Under the pieces are notes generated by a model that was not told the DNA's origin, did not search any database, and was given only the letters and a program-made list of their open reading frames with translations. Shown here piece by piece: positions 22,450-30,923 of a stretch of 30,923 nt of DNA (its first letter is position 1; every line of letters starts with the position of its first letter). Location of the stretch: contig NZ_JADYUF010000043.1 in NCBI RefSeq assembly GCF_021531655.1, positions 1 through 30,923 on the forward strand. The letters are read 5' to 3'. The DNA comes from Leyella stercorea (lineage in GTDB: Bacteria; Bacteroidota; Bacteroidia; Bacteroidales; Bacteroidaceae). The translations under genes and the position numbers were made by a program.

Positions 22450-23490
22450 ATGATTCACACAGCTTCTGACTCCATACACGTAGAGGAAATAGTGCTCGGC
22501 GAAGACGGACAGCCCGTAGCCGCACCCCAGCAGCGCCAGCACTTTCAGCCCACGCCCGCACAAGTGCTGTCGTGGCTGCCGCGGAACGCCACACCCGAGC
22601 AGCAAGACTCCGCCATTCAGGCCAATATCAAACCCTCGGAGATAACATGGAGCCAGCAGCCCGACACGCTGCATCTGCCCGGACACAGCAAGGGCAAGTC
22701 GTGGCGCGACGTGAACATGCCCAAGTACTACCGCGAGTCGTACTTCACCGGCAAGCCCTTCTTCCATCCCGAACTCTTCGGCGGACGACTCGGAGTGGCA
22801 GGCGACCCCGTACCCTACAGCATAGCGCGCGACAACGTCATAACACTACTGCTGCTCGGATGCTTCGTGCTCGCCCTCATAGCCTACGCCAAGTCCAAAG
22901 GATTCATACTGCGCCAGGCCAAAGACTTCTTCCGTCCGCCCCACAACGAGAAGCTGACATCCATCAGCGAGACATCAGGCGAACTGCGTTTCCAGCTCTT
23001 CCTCGTGCTCCAGAGCAGCCTGTTGATGGCACTCATATTCTTCTTCTACGTACAGCGCAACATCACTGACACATTCATCATCGACCAATACCAGGCCATC
23101 GGAGTGTTCGCAGCCATCATCACCGCATACGCCATGCTCAAAGCCGTGGCATACAGCGTCACAGGATGGGTGTTCTTCGACCGGCGCCGCAACGACCTGT
23201 GGATGAAGTCGTTCCTCTTCCTGCTCGCAATGGAGGGAGTATGCATATTCCCTATAGTGATGCTGCGGGCCTACTTCGATATGCCCGTACACACGACACT
23301 CCTCAGCACCGCCATAGTGCTCGGCATATTCAAATTGCTGTCGCTTTACAAGTCATATCTCATCTTTTTCAGAAACGGAGGCCATTCTCTGCAAATTTTT
23401 TTGTACTTTTGCACACTTGAAATAATACCCCTTGCGATGCTCATCGGAGCACTCATGATAACAACGGCAAACCTGAAGGTGGATTACTGA
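22450..23490 (+). CDS. DUF4271 integral membrane protein
   Basis: A 346-residue protein. The N-terminal ~125 residues are soluble, Pro/Gln-rich and polar with no signal peptide. About six membrane segments follow: roughly 129-150 (TLLLLGCFVLALIAYAKS), 180-202, 214-243, 253-276, 283-306 and 314-341. This matches DUF4271, a Bacteroidetes family commonly found directly before hemD. Its function is not established. The conserved link with hemD suggests a role near heme synthesis or simply shared transcription. A -7-like box lies inside its 3' end. Confidence 0.85.
   Translation: MIHTASDSIHVEEIVLGEDGQPVAAPQQRQHFQPTPAQVLSWLPRNATPEQQDSAIQANIKPSEITWSQQPDTLHLPGHSKGKSWRDVNMPKYYRESYFTGKPFFHPELFGGRLGVAGDPVPYSIARDNVITLLLLGCFVLALIAYAKSKGFILRQAKDFFRPPHNEKLTSISETSGELRFQLFLVLQSSLLMALIFFFYVQRNITDTFIIDQYQAIGVFAAIITAYAMLKAVAYSVTGWVFFDRRRNDLWMKSFLFLLAMEGVCIFPIVMLRAYFDMPVHTTLLSTAIVLGIFKLLSLYKSYLIFFRNGGHSLQIFLYFCTLEIIPLAMLIGALMITTANLKVDY
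23404..23411 (+). promoter_or_regulatory. Possible internal promoter box for hemD
   Basis: TACTTTTG fits TAnnTTTG and lies within the DUF4271 coding region, 180 bp before hemD. No matching TTG is present, so it may be chance. Confidence 0.25.
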
Positions 23491-23583
23491 CAAAACGCCT
23501 GCTCAACAAGCCCCGCACCCCTCGCCCCAAAGGCACAATGACAATTACGAATAATCACGACATACTTACATATACAAAGAGAA

Positions 23584-24330
23584 ATGATTAAGAAGATTCT
23601 GATATCCCAGCCCGAACCGTCAAGCGAGAAATCACCCTACTTCGATATCGCCAAGGACTTTGGCGTAGAACTCGTGTTCCGCCCGTTCATCAAGGTCGAG
23701 GGATTGAGTCCCAAAGAATTCCGCCAGCAGAAGATCAGCCTGCTGGACTTCACAGCCGTAGTCTTCACATCGCGCCACGCCATCGACAACTATTTCAACC
23801 TCGCCAAGGAGATGCGCATCACAATCCCCGAGGACATGAAATACTTCTGCGTCACCGAAACCATCGCACTCTACATACAGAAGTACGTGCAGTACCGCAA
23901 GCGCAAAGTGTTCTTCGGCACAACCGGCAAGATCGACTCGCTCATACCAACCATGGTGAAGCACAAGACCGAAAAGTATCTCGTGCCGCTCAGCTCTGTA
24001 CACAACGACGACATCGAACGCCTGCTCGACGCCAAGAAACTGCACCATAAGGAATGCGTGATGTACCGCACCGTAAGCAACGACTTCACCGAAGAAGAAG
24101 CCAAGTCGTTCGACTGCGACATGCTCGTATTCTTCAGCCCTTCAGGCATCAAGGCGTTCACCAAGAACTTCCCTGAATTCACTCAGGGCGACGTTCGCAT
24201 CGCCACATTCGGACCCGCTACAGCCAAGGCCGTGACCGATGCCGGCTACCGACTCGACCTCGAAGCACCCACCAAGGAATTCCCTTCGATGACAGGAGCG
24301 CTGCAGCACTATCTGGAGAACAACAAGTAA
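23584..24330 (+). CDS. hemD: Uroporphyrinogen-III synthase
   Basis: A 248-residue cytoplasmic enzyme with the two-lobed HemD fold. The N-terminal KILISQPEPS and the LDFTAVVFTSRHAIDNYF segment, then MLVFFSPSGIKAF and IATFGPATAKAVTDAGYRLD in the second half, follow the order of HemD motifs, including the conserved F(T)S in each lobe. It closes hydroxymethylbilane into uroporphyrinogen III with inversion of ring D, for heme or sirohaem. Sequence conservation in this family is low, so the call rests on motif order plus the DUF4271 neighbour. rnpA follows after 14 bp. Confidence 0.85.
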   Translation: MIKKILISQPEPSSEKSPYFDIAKDFGVELVFRPFIKVEGLSPKEFRQQKISLLDFTAVVFTSRHAIDNYFNLAKEMRITIPEDMKYFCVTETIALYIQKYVQYRKRKVFFGTTGKIDSLIPTMVKHKTEKYLVPLSSVHNDDIERLLDAKKLHHKECVMYRTVSNDFTEEEAKSFDCDMLVFFSPSGIKAFTKNFPEFTQGDVRIATFGPATAKAVTDAGYRLDLEAPTKEFPSMTGALQHYLENNK

Positions 24331-24344
24331 GTTGAGATGTTAAC

Positions 24345-24794
24345 ATGACAACATCCAAATACAGCCTCCCACAGTCGGAGCGCATTAACAGCAAAAAGCA
24401 GATTGACCGCCTCTTTCGCGGAGGCGGATCAAAGGCTATGACAGCCTCACCGCTGCGTATGGTGTACATGGCCGACAGCCGACAGACAGACTCACAGCCT
24501 TCTGACGGACATCAGCCCATGGCGCAGATGATGGTGAGTGTGCCCAAGCGCTACTTCAAGCGCGCCGTCAAGCGCAACTACGTCAAGCGTCAGGTGCGCG
24601 AAGCCTACCGGCTCAACAAGCACATACTCGTCAACCATCTCACACAGAAAGCCGACAAGACAGTTTCGCTCTGCTTCATCTGGACATCCGACCGGCTTCT
24701 GCCCACAGCCGAAGTGATGAAGCGCATGGCCAATCTGCTTACCCGACTCGTTGAGAAGCTGTCGGCAAATGACAATAAAAACACCCCGCAATGA
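24345..24794 (+). CDS. rnpA: Ribonuclease P protein component
   Basis: A 149-residue basic protein. The N-terminal [20 protein letters not shown] and the signature helix [19 protein letters not shown] (the RNR-type motif that contacts RNase P RNA and pre-tRNA leaders) identify it. It binds the catalytic RNA and helps tRNA 5' maturation. A polar insertion ([12 protein letters not shown]) lies between strands. It overlaps yidD by four bases (ATGA), the usual rnpA-yidD linkage. The rpmH gene that often precedes rnpA elsewhere is absent here. Confidence 0.93.
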   Translation: MTTSKYSLPQSERINSKKQIDRLFRGGGSKAMTASPLRMVYMADSRQTDSQPSDGHQPMAQMMVSVPKRYFKRAVKRNYVKRQVREAYRLNKHILVNHLTQKADKTVSLCFIWTSDRLLPTAEVMKRMANLLTRLVEKLSANDNKNTPQ

Positions 24795-25021
24795 ACCGAA
24801 TCTCACGCATACTCGCCTGGATTGTGATACAACCCATCAGATTCTATCAGAAATTCATCACTCCCTACACCCCGGCTTCATGCCGGTTTCAGCCCACATG
24901 CTCCGAATACGCACGCCAGGCATTGCTCAAGCACGGATTCTTCAAGGGCATGGCACTCTCCATATGGCGCATCCTAAGATGCAATCCGTTCGGAGGCTCG
25001 GGCTACGACCCGGTGCCGTAA
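24791..25021 (+). CDS. yidD: Membrane protein insertion efficiency factor YidD
   Basis: A 76-residue protein with the family's conserved core: [28 protein letters not shown] and [14 protein letters not shown]. YidD is a small amphipathic inner-membrane-associated protein thought to assist YidC in inserting membrane proteins. Its start ATG 24791 lies within the end of rnpA, so translation is coupled. AATTTTG/AGTTTTG heptamers start shortly after the stop. Confidence 0.95.
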   Translation: MNRISRILAWIVIQPIRFYQKFITPYTPASCRFQPTCSEYARQALLKHGFFKGMALSIWRILRCNPFGGSGYDPVP

Positions 25022-25032
25022 GTGGAATCTTG

Positions 25033-25157
25033 AGTTTTGAATTTTGAGTTTTGAATAAAAGCCCCTATCAAAGGCTCAGCAAAGGCCCAGTAAGGCTTAG
25101 TAGGCTCAGTAAGGCCCTGCACCCCAACAAGCCCCAACAAGCCCCAGTAAGGCTCAG
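25033..25157. repeat. Heptamer and decamer repeats before tyrS
   Basis: AGTTTTG, AATTTTG and AGTTTTG stand at 25033, 25040 and 25047 (7-bp phase). They are followed by about 90 bp of AAGGCYCAGT-like decamers (25071, 25082, 25092, 25102, 25111), two exact AACAAGCCCC copies (25126, 25136) and another AGTAAGGCTCAG. The block fills the space upstream of tyrS; no TAnnTTTG promoter is visible there. Confidence 0.8.
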
Positions 25158-25178
25158 AACAATAATAACAACAATAAA

Positions 25179-26480
25179 ATGGCAAAAAATTTCGTTGAAG
25201 AACTGCGCTGGCGCGGCATGCTCGCGCAGATTATGCCGGGTACTGAGGAATATCTCAACACCCACATGGTGTCTGCGTATCTTGGCACCGACCCTACTGC
25301 CGACTCACTTCACATCGGACACCTCTGCGGCATCATGATGCTGCGCCACCTCCAGCGTTGTGGCCACAAGCCATACCTCCTTGTAGGCGGTGCAACGGGT
25401 ATGATTGGCGACCCTTCGGGCAAAAGCCAGGAGCGTAACCTGCTCGACTCGAAGACACTCTACCACAATCAGGAGGCCATTAAGAAACAGGTGGCTAAGT
25501 TCCTCGACTTCGACGGCAACGAGCCTAACAAGGCCGAGCTCGTCAACAACTACGACTGGATGAAGGACTTCACCTTCCTCGACTTCGCACGCGAGGTAGG
25601 CAAGCACATCACCGTAAACTATATGATGGCGAAAGACTCCGTACAGAAGCGTCTCAACGGCGAGGCTCGCGACGGACTCTCATTCACCGAATTCACATAT
25701 CAGCTGCTCCAGGGTTACGACTTCCTCTATCAGTATCAGAAGTATGGCGTACGCCTGCAGCTCGGAGGCAACGACCAGTGGGGCAACATGACCACCGGAA
25801 CTGAGCTTATCCGCCGTACACTCGGCAACGAAGCCGAAGCCTACTGCCTCACATGTCCGCTTATCACCAAGAGCGACGGCAAGAAGTTCGGCAAGACCGA
25901 AAGCGGCAACGTATGGCTCGACCGCAATCGCACCACACCTTACGCCTTCTATCAGTTCTGGCTCAACGTCAGCGACGTCGAAGCCGAGAAATACATCAAG
26001 ATATTCACCGACCTCGACAAGGAGACAATCGACGCTCTCATAGCCGAACACAACGAGGATCCGGGCCGTCGTACTCTGCAGAAGCGCCTGGCTGAGGAAG
26101 TTACCACAATGGTACACTCACGCGAAGACCTCGAAATGGCACAGGAAGCATCAAGCATCCTTTTCGGTAAGGGAACCAAGGAAACACTGCAGAAGTTCGA
26201 TGAGGCAACACTTCTCTCCATCTTCGAGGGAGTGCCACACTTCACATTGCCTGCCGACCAGCTCGGACAGCCCGCAGTCGACCTCTTCACACGCGACGAC
26301 GTTAAGGTGTTCAACTCAAAGGGCGAGATGCGCAAGCTCGTTCAGGGTGGTGGCGTATCGCTCAACAAGGAGAAGCTCGCAGCCTTCGACCGTGTAGTCA
26401 CAGCCGAAGACCTCATCGATGGCAAGTATCTACTCGTACAGCGCGGCAAGAAGAATTATTATCTCATCACAGTGAAATAA
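25179..26480 (+). CDS. tyrS: Tyrosyl-tRNA synthetase
   Basis: A 433-residue class I synthetase. The HIGH motif is exact at residues 45-48 (SLHIGHL), followed by [17 protein letters not shown]. The tyrosine-site residues are in [11 protein letters not shown] and the KMSKS-equivalent KFGKT is at 236-240. A C-terminal S4 RNA-binding domain (roughly 365-433) ends [16 protein letters not shown]. It charges tRNA-Tyr in the cytoplasm. The length matches the bacterial TyrS type. It sits 157 bp after yidD behind repetitive sequence. Confidence 0.96.
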   Translation: MAKNFVEELRWRGMLAQIMPGTEEYLNTHMVSAYLGTDPTADSLHIGHLCGIMMLRHLQRCGHKPYLLVGGATGMIGDPSGKSQERNLLDSKTLYHNQEAIKKQVAKFLDFDGNEPNKAELVNNYDWMKDFTFLDFAREVGKHITVNYMMAKDSVQKRLNGEARDGLSFTEFTYQLLQGYDFLYQYQKYGVRLQLGGNDQWGNMTTGTELIRRTLGNEAEAYCLTCPLITKSDGKKFGKTESGNVWLDRNRTTPYAFYQFWLNVSDVEAEKYIKIFTDLDKETIDALIAEHNEDPGRRTLQKRLAEEVTTMVHSREDLEMAQEASSILFGKGTKETLQKFDEATLLSIFEGVPHFTLPADQLGQPAVDLFTRDDVKVFNSKGEMRKLVQGGGVSLNKEKLAAFDRVVTAEDLIDGKYLLVQRGKKNYYLITVK

Positions 26481-26490
26481 TCCGAAAAAT

Positions 26491-26521
26491 TTGGTTGCAA
26501 AGCGAAATTTTATTACCTTTG
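26491..26521 (+). promoter_or_regulatory. tRNA-Gln promoter
   Basis: TTG at 26491-26493, a 20-bp spacer and TACCTTTG at 26514-26521 match the consensus well. The expected start near 26528 is only about 3 nt before the mature tRNA 5' end. Confidence 0.85.
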
Positions 26522-26530
26522 CAGCCACAT

Positions 26531-26601
26531 TGTCCTATGGTGTAATGGTAGCACAACAGTTTTTGGTTCTGTTTGTGGTGGTTCGAATCCGCCTGGGACA
26601 A
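26531..26601 (+). tRNA. tRNA-Gln (anticodon TTG)
   Basis: The acceptor strands TGTCCTA (26531-26537) and TGGGACA (26594-26600) pair with one G-U. The T arm GGTTCGAATCC is present. The anticodon loop TTTTGGT puts TTG at 26563-26565, reading CAA/CAG. Positions 31 and 39 are a T-T mismatch, closing the anticodon stem weakly. CCA is not encoded; the discriminator would be A26601. A promoter and a terminator bracket it, so it is an independent unit. Confidence 0.95.
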
Positions 26602-26609
26602 CAGAAAAA

Positions 26610-26641
26610 GCCTTGCTTCTTAATCGGAGCAAGGCTTTTTT
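26610..26641 (+). terminator. Terminator after tRNA-Gln
   Basis: GCCTTGCTTC (26610-26619) pairs with GGAGCAAGGC (26626-26635) with one G-U and a 6-nt loop. Five A precede it and six T follow. Confidence 0.92.
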
Positions 26642-26693
26642 GTTTGATTACACTTTTTTCCACATAATTATATTTATTATAAGCTAAAAGTCG

Positions 26694-26701
26694 TAACTTT
26701 G
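26694..26701 (+). promoter_or_regulatory. -7 box (TAACTTTG) for leuS
   Basis: TAACTTTG fits TAnnTTTG, 36 bp before ATG 26738. There is no clear TTG -33 element. Confidence 0.65.
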
Positions 26702-26737
26702 CATAAAACTGAAAATAAATAGCTAAAAAAAGATACA

Positions 26738-29596
26738 ATGGAATACAATTTCAGAGAAATCGAGAAGAAATGGCAAGCCCAGTGGGTGGCAGACAAGACC
26801 TATCACACCACAGAGGACCCTAACAAGCAGAAGTTCTATGTACTCAACATGTTCCCCTATCCGTCGGGAGCCGGTCTGCACGTAGGCCACCCGCTCGGAT
26901 ATATAGCATCCGATATCTATGCACGCTTCAAGCGTCTTGAGGGCTACAACGTGCTCAACCCTATGGGCTACGATGCCTACGGACTCCCTGCCGAGCAATA
27001 TGCCATTCAGACAGGACAGCACCCTGAGGTGACTACCGTTGCCAACATAGCACGCTATCGTCAGCAGTTGGACAACATCGGTTTCTCTTTCGACTGGGAC
27101 CGCGAGGTCCGCACATGCGACCCTAAGTACTATCACTGGACCCAGTGGGCATTCCAGAAGATGTTCCAGTCGTTCTTCTGCAACTCATGCCAGAAGGCCC
27201 AGCCTATCGAAAAGCTCATTGCACGCTTCGAGGAGAAGGGCACCGAGGGACTGAACGTAGCCGAAAGCGAGCACCTTGAGTTTACAGCCGAGGAGTGGAA
27301 GGCTATGAACGATGTCGAGAGGCAGAAGACATTGATGAACTACCGCATCGCTTACCTGGGCGAGACAATGGTAAACTGGTGTCCGGGACTCGGCACTGTG
27401 CTTGCCAATGACGAGGTAGTGAACGGTGTGAGCGAGCGTGGCGGCTATCCCGTAGTGCAGAAGAAGATGCAGCAGTGGTGTCTGCGTACCAGCGCATACT
27501 CACAGCGTCTGCTCGATGGACTGGAAACAATACAGTGGAGCGATTCAATCAAGGAGACACAGAAGAATTGGATAGGCCGTTCGGAAGGTACCGAGATGCA
27601 GTTTAAGGTGGCAGGTCAGGACTTCGACTTCACCATCTTCACCACACGTGCCGACACCATCTTCGGCGTTACATTCATGGTATTGGCTCCCGAGAGCGAA
27701 CTCGTTGAGAAGCTCACCACAGCCGAGCAGAAGGCAGCGGTGGACGAATATCTCGCCTACGTGAAGAAGCGTACCGAGCTCGACCGTATGGCAAATCACT
27801 CCGTTACGGGCGTGTTCTCTGGCTCGTACGCCGTCAATCCGTTCACCGGCGAGAACATTCCAATCTGGATTTCAGAGTACGTTCTTGCAGGATACGGCAC
27901 AGGTGCCATCATGGCTGTTCCGGCTCACGACTCACGCGACTACGCCTTTGCCAAGCACTTCAACCTGCCTATCATCCCGCTCATTGAGGGTGCCGACGTA
28001 AGCGAAGAGAGTTTCGACGCCAAGGAAGGCATCGTTCAGAACTCGCCCGTTGCAGGCAAGCAGACCCTCGACGGTTTCTCACTCAACGGACTGAGCGTCA
28101 AGGAGGCCATCGCTGCCACCAAGAAGTTTGTCACCGAGAAAGGATTGGGCCGCGTAAAGGTCAACTATCGTCTGCGTGACGCCATCTTCTCACGCCAGCG
28201 TTATTGGGGCGAACCGTTCCCCGTATACTATAAGGACGGAATGCCGCAGATGGTTCCCGAGGAGTGTCTGCCTCTCGAACTGCCCGAAATAGAGACATAC
28301 AAGCCTACCGAGACAGGCGAACCGCCATTGGGACGCGCCAAGATGTGGGCATGGGACGTAGAGAAGAAGCAGGTAGTAGAAAAGGCTCTGGTAGACAACA
28401 AGACCGTGTTCCCGCTCGAACTCAACACCATGCCGGGCTTCGCCGGATCGTCTGCATACTATCTGCGTTATATGGATCCGCACGACGACAACTGCCTCGT
28501 AAGCAAGGAGGCTGATAATTACTGGCAGAACGTCGACCTCTATGTAGGCGGATGCGAGCATGCTACGGGCCACCTCATCTACTCACGTTTCTGGAACAAG
28601 TTCCTCTTCGACCTCGGCGTGAGCTGCAAGGAAGAGCCGTTCCAGAAGCTTGTCAACCAGGGAATGATTCAGGGACGAAGCAACTTCGTATATCGCATCA
28701 ACTCCGACGACCACTCTAAGGCTCCCGTCTTCGTGAGCGCCGGACTGAAGAAGGATTACGACGTGACTCCGATACACGTTGACGTGAACATCGTTTCAGC
28801 CGATGTGCTCGACATTGAAGCCTTCAAGACATGGCGTCCGGAGTATGCCGATGCCGAGTTCATACTCGAAGACGGCAAGTACATCTGCGGATGGGCAGTA
28901 GAGAAGATGTCGAAGTCGATGTTCAACGTTGTCAATCCCGACATGATAGTAGAGAAATACGGTGCCGACACATTGCGTCTGTACGAAATGTTCTTGGGTC
29001 CGGTAGAAGCCAGCAAGCCTTGGGACACCAACGGCATCGACGGATGCTTCCGCTTCCTCAAGAAGTTCTGGAACCTCTACTACGAAAACCGCACCGACAA
29101 CTTCCTTCCTTCAGCCGATGCCGAGGCATCAGCCGACAGCATGAAGACTCTGCAAAAGCTCATCAAGAAGGTGACCGACGACATCGAGAACTTCTCTTAC
29201 AACACTTCAATATCGGCGTTCATGATAGCCGTAAGCGAGTTTGCACAGCAGAAGTGCCGCAACAAGCAGGTGCTCGAACAGCTCGTTGTGCTCATCGCAC
29301 CGTTCGCTCCGCACATTGCCGAAGAGCTCTGGCACGTGCTTGGCAACGAGACAACCGTATGCGACGCACAGTGGCCTAAGTTCGAAGCCAAGTATCTTGT
29401 AGAGAGCGAAGTGCAGCTCACCATCTCGTTCAACGGCAAGGCACGCTTCCAGAAGAAGTTTCCTGCCGATGCCACAAACGATGCAATACAGCAGGCAGTG
29501 CTTGCCGACGAGCAGAGCCAGAAGTATCTTGACGGCAAGACAGTAGTAAAGGTGATTGTTGTGCCTAAGAAGATTGTGAATGTCGTTATTAAGTAA
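26738..29596 (+). CDS. leuS: Leucyl-tRNA synthetase
   Basis: A 952-residue class I synthetase. The HIGH-type motif HVGH is at residues 48-51 ([13 protein letters not shown]). The CP1 editing domain occupies roughly 240-450, including the threonine-rich [19 protein letters not shown] and [13 protein letters not shown] motifs that hydrolyse mischarged tRNA. KMSKS is exact at 723-727. An anticodon-binding domain and a small C-terminal domain follow. About 950 residues is longer than the ~860 of E. coli. The extra sequence includes [20 protein letters not shown] after the Rossmann entry, an insertion I associate with Bacteroidetes LeuS. It charges tRNA-Leu. Confidence 0.96.
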   Translation: MEYNFREIEKKWQAQWVADKTYHTTEDPNKQKFYVLNMFPYPSGAGLHVGHPLGYIASDIYARFKRLEGYNVLNPMGYDAYGLPAEQYAIQTGQHPEVTTVANIARYRQQLDNIGFSFDWDREVRTCDPKYYHWTQWAFQKMFQSFFCNSCQKAQPIEKLIARFEEKGTEGLNVAESEHLEFTAEEWKAMNDVERQKTLMNYRIAYLGETMVNWCPGLGTVLANDEVVNGVSERGGYPVVQKKMQQWCLRTSAYSQRLLDGLETIQWSDSIKETQKNWIGRSEGTEMQFKVAGQDFDFTIFTTRADTIFGVTFMVLAPESELVEKLTTAEQKAAVDEYLAYVKKRTELDRMANHSVTGVFSGSYAVNPFTGENIPIWISEYVLAGYGTGAIMAVPAHDSRDYAFAKHFNLPIIPLIEGADVSEESFDAKEGIVQNSPVAGKQTLDGFSLNGLSVKEAIAATKKFVTEKGLGRVKVNYRLRDAIFSRQRYWGEPFPVYYKDGMPQMVPEECLPLELPEIETYKPTETGEPPLGRAKMWAWDVEKKQVVEKALVDNKTVFPLELNTMPGFAGSSAYYLRYMDPHDDNCLVSKEADNYWQNVDLYVGGCEHATGHLIYSRFWNKFLFDLGVSCKEEPFQKLVNQGMIQGRSNFVYRINSDDHSKAPVFVSAGLKKDYDVTPIHVDVNIVSADVLDIEAFKTWRPEYADAEFILEDGKYICGWAVEKMSKSMFNVVNPDMIVEKYGADTLRLYEMFLGPVEASKPWDTNGIDGCFRFLKKFWNLYYENRTDNFLPSADAEASADSMKTLQKLIKKVTDDIENFSYNTSISAFMIAVSEFAQQKCRNKQVLEQLVVLIAPFAPHIAEELWHVLGNETTVCDAQWPKFEAKYLVESEVQLTISFNGKARFQKKFPADATNDAIQQAVLADEQSQKYLDGKTVVKVIVVPKKIVNVVIK

Positions 29597-29628
29597 TACG
29601 CGGCGACATTCCGTATAACTTATATACA

Positions 29629-29909
29629 GCAAAGGAAGTTGCCGACTTAAGGGTGCGTCAAAACTCTAAGCAGCGCGCCCCGAAGGGGCAGAAGTCCATA
29701 GCCCAGGGCAACGCCCTGGGTAATAGCAATCAATAAACATTGCGCCCTGTAAGGGCAACTTTCTGTGGCGCAATAGAGTTGCCCTTACAGGGCGATAGAT
29801 CCAATAAACCTTTTCACCCAGGGCGTTGCCCTGGGCTATGGAGGTCATTGGGCTTTCAGCCCACTTTGTTAGAGTTTTGACGCACCCTTAAGTTGACGAC
29901 TTCTTTTGC
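29629..29909. repeat. 281-bp nested palindromic (MITE/REP-like) element
   Basis: Outer arms: 29629-29653 and 29885-29909 match with four mismatches. 29645-29669 and 29869-29893 match perfectly (25 bp, containing CTTAAGGGTGCGTCAAAAC). Nested inside are a perfect 26-bp pair (29696-29721 with 29816-29841), a perfect 18-bp pair (29743-29760 with 29777-29794), and small local hairpins GCCCCGAAGGGGC (29677-29689) and TGGGCTTTCAGCCCA. The 26-bp arms are themselves near-palindromic (GCCCAGGGC, GCCCTGGG). It carries no gene. Confidence 0.9.
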
Positions 29910-29949
29910 TTAAAATCAAATGAAAATTACGCTTTAACTATAAAATCCA

Positions 29950-30923
29950 ATGACAATCGACCGTAAAATTATCTGGCAAGAAACGAAGGATTATTTCAAT
30001 ATCACACTTGGTCTGATGCTCTATACCTTCGGATTTACCGTTTTTCTTTTGCCATACGAAATTGTAACTGGAGGTATTGCAGGTATAGGAGCCATTATCT
30101 TCTATGCCACAAAGTTCCCCGTTCAGTGGACTTTCTTCATCATCAATGCCATACTTATCGTAGCCGCGCTGAAGGAACTTGGACTGAAATTCCTTGCCAA
30201 GACCATATATGCCACCATTGCACTTACCGTATTGCTCGAACTCGCACAGAAGATTGTGGAACAGCCCGACGGCACTTTCTACAAGCTGATGGGTGAGGGC
30301 AACGACTTCATGTCGCTCATTATAGGATGTATGCTCACCGGAACGGCGCTGGCAATAGTGTTCCTCAACAACGGCAGTACGGGCGGAACCGACATCATTG
30401 CAGCCGTAGTTAACAAGTACTACAACGTTTCGCTTGGCAAAGTACTCATCATGGTAGACCTTGTAATCATAGGCAGCTGTCTCGTCATCGACTCTTTCGG
30501 CGAGTTTCCACAGCGTTGCCAGATGGTGGTATTCGGTCTGTGTACGATGGTCATCGAATGTACTATGCTCGACTATGTGATGAACGTGCAGCGCCAGTCG
30601 GTGCAGTTCATGATATTCTCGAAGGAATACAAGAAGATAGCCGAAGCCATAACACGCAAGACCGACCATACACTCACAATCCTCGACGGCCACGGCTGGT
30701 ACACAGGCAAGGAGATGAAGGTGATATGTCTGCTTGCCAAGAAGCGCGAATCGGTGCTCATCTTCCGATTGATAAAGATGATCGACCCGCGCGCCTTCGT
30801 CAGTCAGAGTAGCGTTATCGGCGTATATGGCGAGGGATTCGACCAGATAAAGGTTAAGGTGAAGAAGCATGAAACCCCACAAAGCCAAAAAAGCCCCACT
30901 CAAACCCCACAAAGCCCCACCCC
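29950..30923 (+). CDS. YitT family membrane protein, C-terminus beyond window
   Basis: An open frame from ATG 29950 runs to the window end without a stop (324 codons visible). It begins MTIDRKIIWQETKDYFNITL. Five or so membrane segments follow (TLGLMLYTFGFTVFLLPYEI, WTFFIINAILIVAALKEL, LIIGCMLTGTALAIVFLNNG, VLIMVDLVIIGSCLVID, MVVFGLCTMVIECTML), with GGIAGIG and NNGSTGGTDIIA in between. A C-terminal DUF2179 domain covers about 215-300 (LTILDGHGWYTGKEMKVI and DPRAFVSQSSVIGVYGEGFD). This is the YitT family of inner-membrane proteins of uncertain transport role. Family members normally end soon after the GEGFDQIKVK segment; here a repeat-encoded tail begins at residue 309. Confidence 0.9.
   Translation, partial: MTIDRKIIWQETKDYFNITLGLMLYTFGFTVFLLPYEIVTGGIAGIGAIIFYATKFPVQWTFFIINAILIVAALKELGLKFLAKTIYATIALTVLLELAQKIVEQPDGTFYKLMGEGNDFMSLIIGCMLTGTALAIVFLNNGSTGGTDIIAAVVNKYYNVSLGKVLIMVDLVIIGSCLVIDSFGEFPQRCQMVVFGLCTMVIECTMLDYVMNVQRQSVQFMIFSKEYKKIAEAITRKTDHTLTILDGHGWYTGKEMKVICLLAKKRESVLIFRLIKMIDPRAFVSQSSVIGVYGEGFDQIKVKVKKHETPQSQKSPTQTPQSPT
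30874..30923. repeat. In-frame 30-bp repeat at the YitT 3' end
   Basis: A 30-bp unit (30874-30903) starting ACCCCACAAAGCC is followed by a second partial copy (30904-30923). It encodes TPQSQKSPTQ then TPQSPT. Its GCCCCA/ACAAAGCC content resembles the decamer block upstream of tyrS. Confidence 0.75.

Noticed and set aside
29938..30912. 324-codon open frame on the minus strand
   Set aside because: Antisense to the clear YitT reading frame and with the same shadow composition; the + strand frame has recognisable membrane segments and DUF2179.

Overview
The window looks like a chromosomal stretch from a Bacteroidales bacterium, most likely Prevotella or a close relative. Four things point there. 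Promoters are of the TTG-N20-TAnnTTTG type. Most genes lack strong Shine-Dalgarno sequences. Several families are typical of Bacteroidetes (HU-like TIGR01201 type, DUF4923, DUF6089, DUF4271, DUF6242). Gene order is also characteristic: DUF6089 / uppS / bamA / ompH / ompH / ompH / murI, and DUF4271 / hemD / rnpA / yidD. Species-level placement is inference. All recognised genes are on the + strand.

Left part (1-4.9 kb), a patchwork of accessory and housekeeping genes. It holds the tail of a DUF3737 beta-helix protein, a DUF4143-type AAA ATPase behind a duplicated 24-bp promoter repeat, and a 22-bp-period repeat array folded into a perfect 29-bp inverted repeat. A MalY/PatB C-S lyase follows. 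Next is a small two-gene operon (50 aa + 168 aa, start and stop overlapping, its own promoter and an unusually strong AGGAGG). The region ends with an HU-like DNA-binding protein behind a 200-nt leader full of TTAACAY heptamers.

Middle part (4.9-20.7 kb), mostly envelope biology. It encodes a large MscS-type channel, a DUF4923 secreted protein, XerD, a two-domain M16 zinc protease, a DUF6242-like lipoprotein, a DUF6089-like barrel protein, UppS, BamA, three consecutive Skp/OmpH-like periplasmic proteins and MurI. UppS and MurI supply the lipid carrier and D-glutamate for peptidoglycan. BamA and the OmpH proteins insert and chaperone outer-membrane proteins. A terminator hairpin lies between the second and third ompH, and a strong one follows murI.

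Right part (20.7-30.9 kb), mostly housekeeping. A second 22-bp-period array sits just upstream of metK. The metK leader contains a SAM-II-like riboswitch candidate followed by a terminator-like hairpin. Then come DUF4271, HemD, RnpA and YidD (rnpA/yidD overlap by ATGA), TyrS, a self-contained tRNA-Gln(TTG) unit, LeuS, a 281-bp nested palindromic element, and a YitT-family membrane protein that runs off the window end.

The most notable material is non-coding. It includes the two related 22-bp-period arrays, the 281-bp palindrome, the metK leader, and families of exact 7-bp-period repeats (AATTAGG, AATTTTG, TTAACAY) that fill most spacers and in places reach stop codons or resemble the promoter -7 box. 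I see no CRISPR array, prophage, transposase or classical defence locus. The best candidates for undescribed biology are the 22-bp arrays and the 50-aa/168-aa operon.
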